Under the pieces are notes generated by a model. The model was not told where the DNA came from and searched no databases. It saw only the letters and a program-made list of their open reading frames with translations. Below, piece by piece: positions 27,027 through 34,510 of a stretch of 64,000 nt of DNA. Origin of the DNA: Chitinophaga deserti (lineage in GTDB: Bacteria > Bacteroidota > Bacteroidia > Chitinophagales > Chitinophagaceae); assembly GCF_003149455.1 (NCBI RefSeq), contig NZ_QFFK01000007.1:372001-436000 (forward strand), written 5' to 3'. Every line of letters starts with the position of its first letter. Position 1 is the stretch's first letter. Both the position numbers and the translations under genes were made by a program.

Positions 27027-28267
27027 TGGATATTGATTTCTTTAGCGTGCCTGAACTGGCTCATGTCTGACAGGATAAAGGTTTCACCGGGGTTAAGGCC
27101 GCTCTTGATCTCCACATAATCGAAATTGCTCATGCCTGTTTGCACCATACGCCGTACGGCTTTATTACCCTGTACCACATACACCGGCATGGGCGATACG
27201 CCGTTAAACGCCGGGCCATTGGGCGCCCTGAGTACGTTCCTGCCGGCAGCGGTTACGGGATACACGTCTACTTTCAGGTTGGGGCGGAGGGAGGGGTGAT
27301 GGCGCTCGTCCAGCAGGATGTCGAAAGTAACGGAGCTGTTTTGTACCGTGGGGTGAACGGATTGTACGCGGCCCCTGATGCTTTGCTCCTGGATGCGGAT
27401 GATGACGGGCATTCCGGCAGACAGCTTGTCTGAGTAATTGTCTGCAATCGTGCCCGTCACCTTAAAGCTTTGGAGATCCGCGATCCTTACCAGCGGCTCG
27501 CCCTCTCGCACGGTTGTGCCGATGTTCCGGTTTACCCAGGTAACCACGCCGCCCCGGGGGGCAACGATACCGGCCCGGTCGAGCTTCCTTTTCAGCTCTC
27601 CCAGTGCCTGTCCCTGTATGGCGGATTCCAGCTCCGATTCCCGCATTTCTACCTGCATGGCTTCCTGTTTATTCTTTATCTCGTTTTCCAGTTGTGCTTT
27701 TTCCAGCTGCGCCACACGCAGGCTCGTTTCTGCCTGCTCCACGCTCTCCCTTGTGCCGCCACCCGCTTTGTATAAGCGGCGGGCATTCTCCACATCGGCC
27801 TGCAGGGCCTGAATACGCAGCTGTTTGATGTTGTTGCCCGTCTGCAGGTCGAAGTAACTCTTGTCGAGCTGAAGGCGCAGTTTGCGGATGTTATTCCTGC
27901 TTTGCTCCAGCAGAAACTTACCTTTCTCCAGTTCCGATTCCACTGCGGCTTTATCTAGCTTCAGGAGCGGCTGTCCTTCTTTGACCGATGCCCCTGCGGC
28001 TACGGACACTTCGAGGATGGAGGCGCTGACCGGACTGGTAATCACTTCCTCGAATTCCGGCAACACTTCTCCGGAAGCGGTCAGGGTGTTTTCGATATCG
28101 CCTTTACCGGTTTGAGCGGTCTGGATAGAAGCGCGGGAAACGGAGGCGTGGAAGAACATGCGGATGGCCAGTATGGTGAGTACGATGGCAACGACTGCGA
28201 TGAACGCCCATATCCACCGTTTGCGCCGGATGCTTTGTGTGAATGATGATGGCAGTGATCTGTCCAT
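27023..28267 (-). CDS. HlyD/MacA-type efflux adaptor
   Basis: The 414-residue adaptor has one N-terminal membrane helix (WIWAFIAVVAIVLTILAI). The lipoyl half is EVSVAAGASVKEGQPLLKLD. Next comes a long coiled-coil hairpin (about residues 105-205, rich in Glu, Lys and Leu), then the second lipoyl half (GIVAPRGGVVTWVNRNIGTTV) and beta domains. The N-terminal anchor and position fit a MacA-type adaptor bridging the two FtsX permeases and the TolC-like channel. It is the first gene of the operon and lies just downstream of a sigma-54-like promoter. Confidence 0.92.
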   Translation of the reverse strand: MDRSLPSSFTQSIRRKRWIWAFIAVVAIVLTILAIRMFFHASVSRASIQTAQTGKGDIENTLTASGEVLPEFEEVITSPVSASILEVSVAAGASVKEGQPLLKLDKAAVESELEKGKFLLEQSRNNIRKLRLQLDKSYFDLQTGNNIKQLRIQALQADVENARRLYKAGGGTRESVEQAETSLRVAQLEKAQLENEIKNKQEAMQVEMRESELESAIQGQALGELKRKLDRAGIVAPRGGVVTWVNRNIGTTVREGEPLVRIADLQSFKVTGTIADNYSDKLSAGMPVIIRIQEQSIRGRVQSVHPTVQNSSVTFDILLDERHHPSLRPNLKVDVYPVTAAGRNVLRAPNGPAFNGVSPMPVYVVQGNKAVRRMVQTGMSNFDYVEIKSGLNPGETFILSDMSQFRHAKEINIQ

Positions 28268-28296
28268 AAGGATCTTTAGAAATTTGACTTTCTCTT

Positions 28297-28312
28297 TCCA
28301 AGACGGATGCCA
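28297..28312 (-). promoter_or_regulatory. Putative sigma-54 (-24/-12) promoter of the efflux operon
   Basis: On the minus strand the bases read TGGCAT-CCGTC-TTGGA. The sigma-54 consensus is TGGCAC-N5-TTGCW; spacing is exact, the -24 GG is present, and the -12 GC reads GG. The expected start site would be about 20 bases before the adaptor's ATG. The operon's own regulator is NtrC-type. Confidence 0.6.
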
Positions 28313-28364
28313 AACGGAATAATCTCATTTCCAATCAGATGCAAAAAGTCGCTTCTTAAAAAGC

Positions 28365-28398
28365 GTTCGATATCGGACAGAATTTCCGGTATCGGAAC
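28365..28398 (-). promoter_or_regulatory. Paired upstream palindromes, candidate NtrC-type enhancer sites
   Basis: On the minus strand, TTCCGATACCGGAA (28384-28397) and TCCGATATCGAA (28366-28377) are two similar dyads sharing TCCGATA. They are offset by 19 bases, nearly two helical turns, and lie about 55-100 bases upstream of the -24/-12 element. This is the usual arrangement for a bacterial enhancer-binding protein. Confidence 0.55.
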
Positions 28399-28475
28399 AA
28401 AACGGACGGCGTGATCTTGCGGGTGGAAAAACTTATAGCTATTTTGAAGGATCATTACATTCCATGTTAGCTTAT

Positions 28476-30206
28476 ATGAAAACTATCGTCTTATGGTGCT
28501 GGCTCGTGCTCACGGGTTTCAGTACACTGGCCCAGGGTGGCTATCTCAAAAGATCAGGAAAGGAAATCGTTGACGGCAAAGGGAAGCCCGTACTGCTGCG
28601 GGGTATCGGCCTTGGCGGATGGATGCTACAGGAAGGGTATATGCTGAAGGTGTACCGCGAAGGGCAGCAATACCGCATCCGCGAAAGGATTGAAGAACTG
28701 GTAGGGCCCGCACGCACTGCTGAGTTCTACGACACCTGGCTGGCCAATCATACTACCCGTGCGGATATTGATGCGCTGAAAAAGCTGCGTTTTAACTCCG
28801 TCCGCCTGCCCATGCATTTTAACCTCTATACTTTGCCTGCAGATAAGGAACCCATGAAAGGACAGGATACCTGGCTGGAAAAAGGGTTCGTTATGACAGA
28901 CAGTTTGCTGGAATGGTGCAAGGCCAACCAGATGTACCTGATACTGGATCTTCACGCGGCTCCCGGTGGACAGGGGAATGATCTCAATATCTCCGACCGC
29001 GATGGCAGCAAGCCATCGTTATGGGACGATGCGGAGCATCAGCGTAAAACAGTAGCCCTCTGGCGCAAACTGGCGGAACGGTATAAGAACGAGCCCTGGA
29101 TAGGGGCGTATGACCTCATCAATGAACCTAACTTCGGCTTTACCGATCCTGTGAAGGATAAAAACGGGACGCAGGAAAAAGATAACTCCCGCCTCCGTAA
29201 GCTGCTGATGGAAATCACGGCGGCCATTCGTGAAGTAGATCAAAACCACCTGATCATCATTGAAGGAAACGGCTGGGGGAATAACTACAGCGGTGTTTTC
29301 CCTCCGTGGGACAGTAACATGGCGCTTTCCTATCACAAATACTGGAACTATAATACACCCGCCAGCATCCGCCATATGCTCGAAGCCCGGGAAAAGTATG
29401 ATATCCCTGTCTGGCTGGGTGAAACAGGAGAGAACTCCAACGTATGGTTTACAGAAGCCATCCGCCTGCTGGAAAACCATAACATTGGCTGGGCCTGGTG
29501 GCCATTAAAGAAGATAGGGATCAATAACCCGCTGGAGATTGTAGCGCCGGAAGGGTATGAGAAGATCCTGAAATATTGGTCGGATAATTCAGCACCTAAG
29601 CCGGCTCCGGACGAAGCCTGGGCTACCCTCAAAGCGCTTGCGCTGGCAACAAACTTTAACCGGAATAAGGTGCATATCGATGTGATTGATGCGATGATAC
29701 GCCAACCGGCAAACCCCTCAGCTAAACCCTTCAAACGGATATTCGTAACACCCGACGCCACCACCTCGGCAGACTTGTATGACCTCGGGGCTAATGGCTA
29801 TGCCTACTTCGATAAGGATACCGCCAATTACCGTGTGTCTGATGCAAAGCATACCGGCGGCAACCGGGGCGGGGCTTCACGTAACGATGGGGTGGATCTG
29901 GCCTGGGAGCCTTCGGGGGTTTACATCACCCAGATAGAAACGGGGGAATGGCAGCAGTACACGATAGAATTGGGTGCCGGGAAGCCGGTTAAGCTCTCCA
30001 TTACAGCCCGAGGGGGTAAAACCGGGGGGAAGGTAACCGTTCTGATAGACGGGAAGGAAGTGGCTAAGGCAGTCCAGATTCCTGCCGGGAAAGACTGGCA
30101 AAAGATACCGCTGGCAGCTGTTCTGCCTGGAAAAGGAAAGCGTGTTGTGAAGATTATTGCGGAAGAAGGCGGGTTTGAATGGCAATGGCTGAACTGGGAG
30201 AAGTAG
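28476..30206 (+). CDS. GH5-family glycoside hydrolase with C-terminal carbohydrate-binding-like domain
   Basis: The start is the ATG at 28476, with a signal peptide ending near LAQ; an in-frame ATG 12 bases earlier is also possible. The catalytic (beta/alpha)8 barrel shows RGIGLGGWML, the general acid/base Glu in DLINEPNF (residue about 217) and the nucleophile Glu in WLGETGE (about 316), with His-Lys-Tyr before it. This is clan GH-A, family 5. The C-terminal 150 residues (from about 430) form a beta-sandwich like CBM6/35 (ADLYDLGANGYAYFD, then VKLSITARGGKTGGKVTV). The enzyme should cut beta-glucans, mannans or cellulose outside the inner membrane. It is divergent from the efflux operon. Confidence 0.9.
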   Translation: MKTIVLWCWLVLTGFSTLAQGGYLKRSGKEIVDGKGKPVLLRGIGLGGWMLQEGYMLKVYREGQQYRIRERIEELVGPARTAEFYDTWLANHTTRADIDALKKLRFNSVRLPMHFNLYTLPADKEPMKGQDTWLEKGFVMTDSLLEWCKANQMYLILDLHAAPGGQGNDLNISDRDGSKPSLWDDAEHQRKTVALWRKLAERYKNEPWIGAYDLINEPNFGFTDPVKDKNGTQEKDNSRLRKLLMEITAAIREVDQNHLIIIEGNGWGNNYSGVFPPWDSNMALSYHKYWNYNTPASIRHMLEAREKYDIPVWLGETGENSNVWFTEAIRLLENHNIGWAWWPLKKIGINNPLEIVAPEGYEKILKYWSDNSAPKPAPDEAWATLKALALATNFNRNKVHIDVIDAMIRQPANPSAKPFKRIFVTPDATTSADLYDLGANGYAYFDKDTANYRVSDAKHTGGNRGGASRNDGVDLAWEPSGVYITQIETGEWQQYTIELGAGKPVKLSITARGGKTGGKVTVLIDGKEVAKAVQIPAGKDWQKIPLAAVLPGKGKRVVKIIAEEGGFEWQWLNWEK

Positions 30207-30269
30207 AATAATAATTGTCCATTCATTACGAAATAATAAAATAAATATATATATTCGTCCTGAAATCAT

Positions 30270-30905
30270 ATGCATCAGCAGTCAGTCAAGAAGCGGTTTG
30301 AGTCGTGCTGTGTAGCCTGCGATACCTGGATTATCGCCTACCAGTCCTCCGCGCTCCCTCACACGGTATACCTTGTTTGGTATACGGACAGGGCGAGCGG
30401 AGACAGGCTGCTTATGCATAAAGGAGGAACGGTTTTCACATCATCGGCTCCCGAACGTGTAGCCCCTGCGGCGGAAGCGCAGTTACCCGGCCTGGTCTAC
30501 AATCCCCGGTTTACGCAATGGCTGGAAAGGGTAGTGGATCTTACGCCTGCTGTCTGCAACAGTTATGATGCTGATTACATTGAAAGCGCTTTGAGCAGCC
30601 GGCGCAGGCTGAGCCTCAAAGCAATGGACGCCCTGTCTAACTTCATTGATCTTTTTGGTGATTACGCGAACAGCCTGGAGAATGTAGCCCACTTGCAGGC
30701 ATTCCGCGAGAACCCCGTCATCGAATCATATATTTCCCATTATTACAGGTTCATTTTCTGGCCCCGGCTGCAGCATGGTGCTAAGTTTAAAGATGCGGAA
30801 AGGCCCGCACTTGAAACGGATCACAGTGCACTGCTGGAAGTGTATAGAGAAATGAGAAAGCAATTTGAGTCTGGTTTACAAAGTTTATCCGGAAACGATC
30901 TATAA
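30270..30905 (+). CDS. Hypothetical protein
   Basis: The 211-residue product has no signal peptide or membrane helix. It contains a short Cys cluster near the start (CCVAC, residues 13-17) and an aromatic-rich, mainly helical C-terminal half (YESYISHYYRFIFW-like region). No family is recognised. It ends 11 bases before the DUF5362-like gene and is likely co-transcribed with it. The Cys cluster may bind metal or form a disulfide; this is only a possibility. Confidence 0.7.
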   Translation: MHQQSVKKRFESCCVACDTWIIAYQSSALPHTVYLVWYTDRASGDRLLMHKGGTVFTSSAPERVAPAAEAQLPGLVYNPRFTQWLERVVDLTPAVCNSYDADYIESALSSRRRLSLKAMDALSNFIDLFGDYANSLENVAHLQAFRENPVIESYISHYYRFIFWPRLQHGAKFKDAERPALETDHSALLEVYREMRKQFESGLQSLSGNDL

Positions 30906-30916
30906 AACCTAGAAAA

Positions 30917-31384
30917 ATGGAAAATCAAAACCTGTTCGACCTCCACATCGACGAAGAAAGCGCACGTTACCTCAAAGAAACCGCCAAATGGGGCAGCTTC
31001 CTTGCCATTGTAGCATTTATCATGATTGGCTTTTACGTACTGGCATTGCTGTTTGGCCTGATTGTAGGCAGCGCGGCATCCGGTGGGTTTGAAGCCGAGT
31101 ATTCCACTGCCAATCCTTTTGCAGCAGTGATGGGCACAGGCGTTGGCGTGGCATTTTTTATCGCTTACCTCGCACTGTTCACTATTCCTGTAGTGTACCT
31201 GTACCGTTTCTCCACCCGCATTAAAACAGCTTTGGACGGTAACGATCAGACTACACTGACAAATTCTTTCGGTAACCTGAAATCGATGTTCAAGTTTTAC
31301 GGCATCTTTATGATCGTAATGCTGGGCATCATGGCACTGGCGTTCGTCTTTATGCTGGTGACGCTGGGAACAGCCGGTTTCTGA
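30917..31384 (+). CDS. DUF5362-like integral membrane protein
   Basis: The 155-residue protein begins MENQNLFDLHIDEESARYLK then TAKWGSFLAIVAFIMIG. This matches the Bacteroidota DUF5362 pattern: a polar lead and a first helix, then two or three more helices (AVMGTGVGVAFFIAYLALF, FMIVMLGIMALAFVFML). A central soluble segment (YRFSTRIKTALDGNDQ) faces the cytosol or periplasm. The function is unknown. It is preceded closely by the hypothetical gene and followed by a hairpin terminator. Confidence 0.75.
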   Translation: MENQNLFDLHIDEESARYLKETAKWGSFLAIVAFIMIGFYVLALLFGLIVGSAASGGFEAEYSTANPFAAVMGTGVGVAFFIAYLALFTIPVVYLYRFSTRIKTALDGNDQTTLTNSFGNLKSMFKFYGIFMIVMLGIMALAFVFMLVTLGTAGF

Positions 31385-31407
31385 TAAAAACTGATGTACA
31401 TTATTTC

Positions 31408-31440
31408 AGAAGAGCCCCTGCAATGGGGCTTCTTCTTTTC
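31408..31440 (+). terminator. Terminator with one-base bulge
   Basis: AGAAGAGCCCC and GGGGCTTCTTCT pair with a single bulged base around a 6-base loop, followed by TTTT. It lies 24 bases after the preceding stop codon. Confidence 0.6.
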
Positions 31441-31451
31441 ATTCCCAACCT

Positions 31452-31982
31452 ATGCAATTCTCAACTGAAGACTTACATTGGGCTGAGTTTTTCAATCATG
31501 TCTTTATGATTAATACGAATTCTAAATTCCATAAATACGCATATTCCCTGATTCCGATACCTATTGTAATTCCCGGCATTGTCATCGGTTGTGGAATGTT
31601 CTTGCTGAGAGATAATGGCAAATATGCAGCAGCCCTCCATCGCACACCAATTGTTATTTACATCGGTATTGCTTTTTTAATAATAATCATTGGTTTCTGG
31701 TTGTATGTATTTCAAACCCGCATGTTGCAAGTGGGGCTGACAGATTACAGCATAAAAACCAGGGGCTTCTTTGGCCATAGTGGTACAAAGGAGTGGCAGT
31801 TTGCTGATCTGGAAGGTTATTCTGTAGAAACGCATGAACAAAAGAATAAGGCCGTTGTGGAGTATTTAACTATTTGGAAAGGAAAGAAAAAGGCCTTTAT
31901 GTTGGTGGATTCCTACTACACCAATTACAATGAATTAAAAGCTGCGATTACCTCGAAGGTTAAATTGAAAGATGCAGCATAG
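31452..31982 (+). CDS. Membrane protein with two helices and PH-like C-terminal domain
   Basis: The 176-residue product has two membrane helices (about residues 33-52 and 67-87). A soluble beta-rich C-terminus (VGLTDYSIKTRGFFGHSGTK, then EWQFADLEGYSVE) follows. This layout resembles small bacterial PH-domain (YdbS/YcxB-like) membrane proteins. The gene is more A+T-rich than its neighbours and uses more AT-ending codons, so it may have arrived separately. The role is unknown. Confidence 0.7.
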   Translation: MQFSTEDLHWAEFFNHVFMINTNSKFHKYAYSLIPIPIVIPGIVIGCGMFLLRDNGKYAAALHRTPIVIYIGIAFLIIIIGFWLYVFQTRMLQVGLTDYSIKTRGFFGHSGTKEWQFADLEGYSVETHEQKNKAVVEYLTIWKGKKKAFMLVDSYYTNYNELKAAITSKVKLKDAA

Positions 31983-32013
31983 CAATCTTATTTTGATATT
32001 CTTACTAATAATA

Positions 32014-32050
32014 AAAAAGGCCGCCCCACTACCGGGCGGCCCTTTTTGTA
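32014..32050. terminator. Bidirectional terminator between convergent genes
   Basis: AAAAAGGCCGCCC and GGGCGGCCTTTTT form a long perfect stem with a short loop. The A-run on one side and the T-run on the other let it act for both the PH-like gene and the convergent GT20 gene. Confidence 0.88.
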
Positions 32051-32072
32051 TTTTTCATTTTTCAATCCTGTG

Positions 32073-34328
32073 TTATGAATGCGCGAGGCTCAGATTGTAG
32101 GCATGTATGCCACTGAGCTCCTGCATGAATTCTTCTGCCCAGTACTCGATATTGTAATGACTGATGTTCTCAAACAACCGCTGCATACGGATCTGGCGCT
32201 CCTGCTTGTTCATGGCAATAGCCCGAAGCAGTGAGTCTGTCATAGATACGTTATCATACGGGTTGGTCATGATGGCATCTCCCATTTCTACCGATGCACC
32301 GGCAAATTCTGATAATACCAGTACGCCTTCAGAGTCAGGGTTCTGTCCCTGTACGGCTACGTATTCTTTCGCTACGAGGTTCAGCCCGTCGCGCAGCGGG
32401 GTGATCCAGGCAATATCTGCGATTGCGTAATAAGCTACCACTTCTTCGAAGGTGAAGGAGCGGAAGAAGAAATGAATGGGTACCCAGTCGATCGTGGAAT
32501 ACTTCCCGTTAATCATACCGATGAGCTGTTCCAGCTCCTGCTGTACCTGTTCGTAGATCTTCATTCCTTTCGCCGGAGGCGTACAGATGTTGATCAGCTC
32601 CACTTTGCCATGCAGGTTAGGATGCTCTTCGAGGAACTGGGCGTATGCTTTGATCTTTTCGAGGGGGCCTTTTACGTAATCGAGCCTTTCGATGCTGAGG
32701 ATCGTTTTCTTGCCGTGTGTATTCTTCTTCAGCTGCGCAATGAGTTCTTTGGTGCTGTCCTGCTGCAGGAGTTCGCCGATGTAATCGACGTGTACACCCA
32801 CAGGGTTGGCTCCGAGCCTTACTTTGCGGCGGCCGGTATCAATTTCGCGCGTCATGGTGCCTGTGCCCATGGCAGAGCTGTAAGTAAGGAAGCGCGGTGC
32901 GCAGCTTACGGTTTCTGTGATCTTCACCGGCATGAGGCTTTTCACTACATCCACAAAATTCTCCACGTAGCGGGGGATGTGGAAGCTCACGTAATCGCAC
33001 TGGAGCAGGCTATGGATGATCTCCGAGCGCCAGGGGATTACATTGAAGGTGTTGGCCGCCGGGAAGGCGGTATGGTGGAAGAAGCCGATCTTCAGATCGG
33101 GGCGCAGCTGGCGGAGGTAGCCGGGAACCATCCACAGGTTGTAATCGTGGATCCATATCATGGCATTGGGTGCGGCTTCCTTCGCGGCTTTCTCTGCGAA
33201 GATGCGGTTCACTTTCAGGTAGTGCGCCCAATGTTCGTGGTTGAACTGGGCTTTCTCCACAAAAGCGAATATGGCGGGCCAGAAGGCTTCTTTTGAGAAT
33301 ACTTTGTAGAAGATATCAATGTCTTCCTTCTGCAGCATCACCGGACTGGCTTCCAGGTTCGGATACTCCTCCCGGTCGATGTAGAAGTTCTCGTCAGACG
33401 ATGGATTGTCTTCATCCGCTTCCTGCCAGGCGATCCATAATCCCGGCCTTCCCGACTTAAAGAAGTTGGTAAGGGTGGGGAGGATGCCGTTAGGGCTTTT
33501 GGGTTTGCGGCGGATCAGTTCGCCGTCTTCCACCGCAGTTTCGAAGGGGAAGCGGTGGTAAAGCATTACCAGCTGGGTGGATTCTGCGGGAGGCGTAATA
33601 GGTTCTGCGTGCCCGTAGAATGGCCTGAAGTCATCGAAATGGCGCAGTGCTTCGAGGATGCCTCCGGCACCGGGGGCATTGGCAATGTAAGTGTCTTTTT
33701 GGTCAGAAACGGCCCTTACGAGGGCAGGTTCTGCAGCGCCTACCACTACGCCGCGGAAACCACGGCCGTAGAGCGACAGGTCGTTGAGCGTATCGCCCGC
33801 TACGAGAATTTCACTGTCCGGTACCTGCAGGAGGTCTGCAAGCTGCCGCAAGGTGGCGCCCTTATTTACAGAGGGGGGCAGCACATCGAGGAACTTGTTG
33901 GCAGACAGGATAATGTCGCAGCCGAGGGCTGCTTCAAGGCGGGAGACTTCCGCTTTAATGGAAGGGTCGTCGAAATAAAAGGAGCAACGGCGCTGCTGGG
34001 GCACCGGTTGAAGACGGATGCCTTTTACTTCATTCATTTGTTCCATCACAACCTGGTTGCCCGGCCATTTCAGCTCAATATTGTTCTGGATGGGCTGAAT
34101 GGGCAGAAGGGTATGGCCATCGAGGACGGTGGCCCCTACGTCGCAGATGATGTAATCAGGTGTGGGTATAACAGGGTCTGCCAGAAGGGGGAGAACGGTC
34201 TCCACGCCGCGGCCTGTTACAAAGATGAGCCGGAAGTCAGTGTTTTGCCGGATCAGGGCATACAATTGTTCTTTATGGGTCTGACTTCCTCCCAGGAATG
34301 TTCCGTCTAAATCGGTCGCAAGGATCAT
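32073..34328 (-). CDS. HAD phosphatase-GT20 synthase fusion, probable glucosylglycerol-phosphate synthase/phosphatase
   Basis: The 751-residue enzyme has an N-terminal HAD-type sugar-phosphate phosphatase (DLDGTFLGG, Asp6 and Asp8; GDTLNDLSLY). From about residue 260 it is a GT20 glycosyltransferase (IHDYNLWMVPGYLRQL, IERLDYVKGP, TPLRDGLNLVAKEYVA). In common trehalose-6-phosphate synthase/phosphatase fusions the order is the reverse. Phosphatase-first order, the length near 750 and motifs such as FHHTAFPAANTFNVIPWR fit the GgpPS type known from Stenotrophomonas and relatives. That enzyme makes the compatible solute glucosylglycerol from ADP-glucose and glycerol-3-phosphate. Trehalose synthesis remains possible. 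A minus-strand TACCTTTG -7 element lies 80 bases upstream. It is a single gene. Confidence 0.8.
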   Translation of the reverse strand: MILATDLDGTFLGGSQTHKEQLYALIRQNTDFRLIFVTGRGVETVLPLLADPVIPTPDYIICDVGATVLDGHTLLPIQPIQNNIELKWPGNQVVMEQMNEVKGIRLQPVPQQRRCSFYFDDPSIKAEVSRLEAALGCDIILSANKFLDVLPPSVNKGATLRQLADLLQVPDSEILVAGDTLNDLSLYGRGFRGVVVGAAEPALVRAVSDQKDTYIANAPGAGGILEALRHFDDFRPFYGHAEPITPPAESTQLVMLYHRFPFETAVEDGELIRRKPKSPNGILPTLTNFFKSGRPGLWIAWQEADEDNPSSDENFYIDREEYPNLEASPVMLQKEDIDIFYKVFSKEAFWPAIFAFVEKAQFNHEHWAHYLKVNRIFAEKAAKEAAPNAMIWIHDYNLWMVPGYLRQLRPDLKIGFFHHTAFPAANTFNVIPWRSEIIHSLLQCDYVSFHIPRYVENFVDVVKSLMPVKITETVSCAPRFLTYSSAMGTGTMTREIDTGRRKVRLGANPVGVHVDYIGELLQQDSTKELIAQLKKNTHGKKTILSIERLDYVKGPLEKIKAYAQFLEEHPNLHGKVELINICTPPAKGMKIYEQVQQELEQLIGMINGKYSTIDWVPIHFFFRSFTFEEVVAYYAIADIAWITPLRDGLNLVAKEYVAVQGQNPDSEGVLVLSEFAGASVEMGDAIMTNPYDNVSMTDSLLRAIAMNKQERQIRMQRLFENISHYNIEYWAEEFMQELSGIHAYNLSLAHS

Positions 34329-34409
34329 ACGAGTGTTTTTGGTGATAGAATATGTCTAAAGCCACTAATGGGCTGAATATGAGAGGGGTTACGGGTTGGA
34401 TAGCTGGTG

Positions 34410-34417
34410 CAAAGGTA
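34410..34417 (-). promoter_or_regulatory. Bacteroidota -7 element TACCTTTG
   Basis: On the minus strand the bases read TACCTTTG, a perfect TAnnTTTG, about 80 bases before the start of the HAD-GT20 gene. The -33 region is not clear. Confidence 0.35.
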
Positions 34418-34510
34418 CGAAGAAATGCCCGGTGGGAAAGGTGACAACTTGGCAAAAATGGTGACTATTAGACATTGTTTCATACATGGATTTTTATTAT
34501 CTTGGCTATA

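Noticed and set aside
30207-30269. Terminator after the GH5 gene
   Set aside because: Only an AT-rich stretch is present; no stem of useful length.
32472-34310. Long plus-strand frames opposite the HAD-GT20 gene (274 and 251 codons)
   Set aside because: The minus-strand frame carries clear HAD and GT20 motifs over its whole length; the opposite frames show no recognisable domain.
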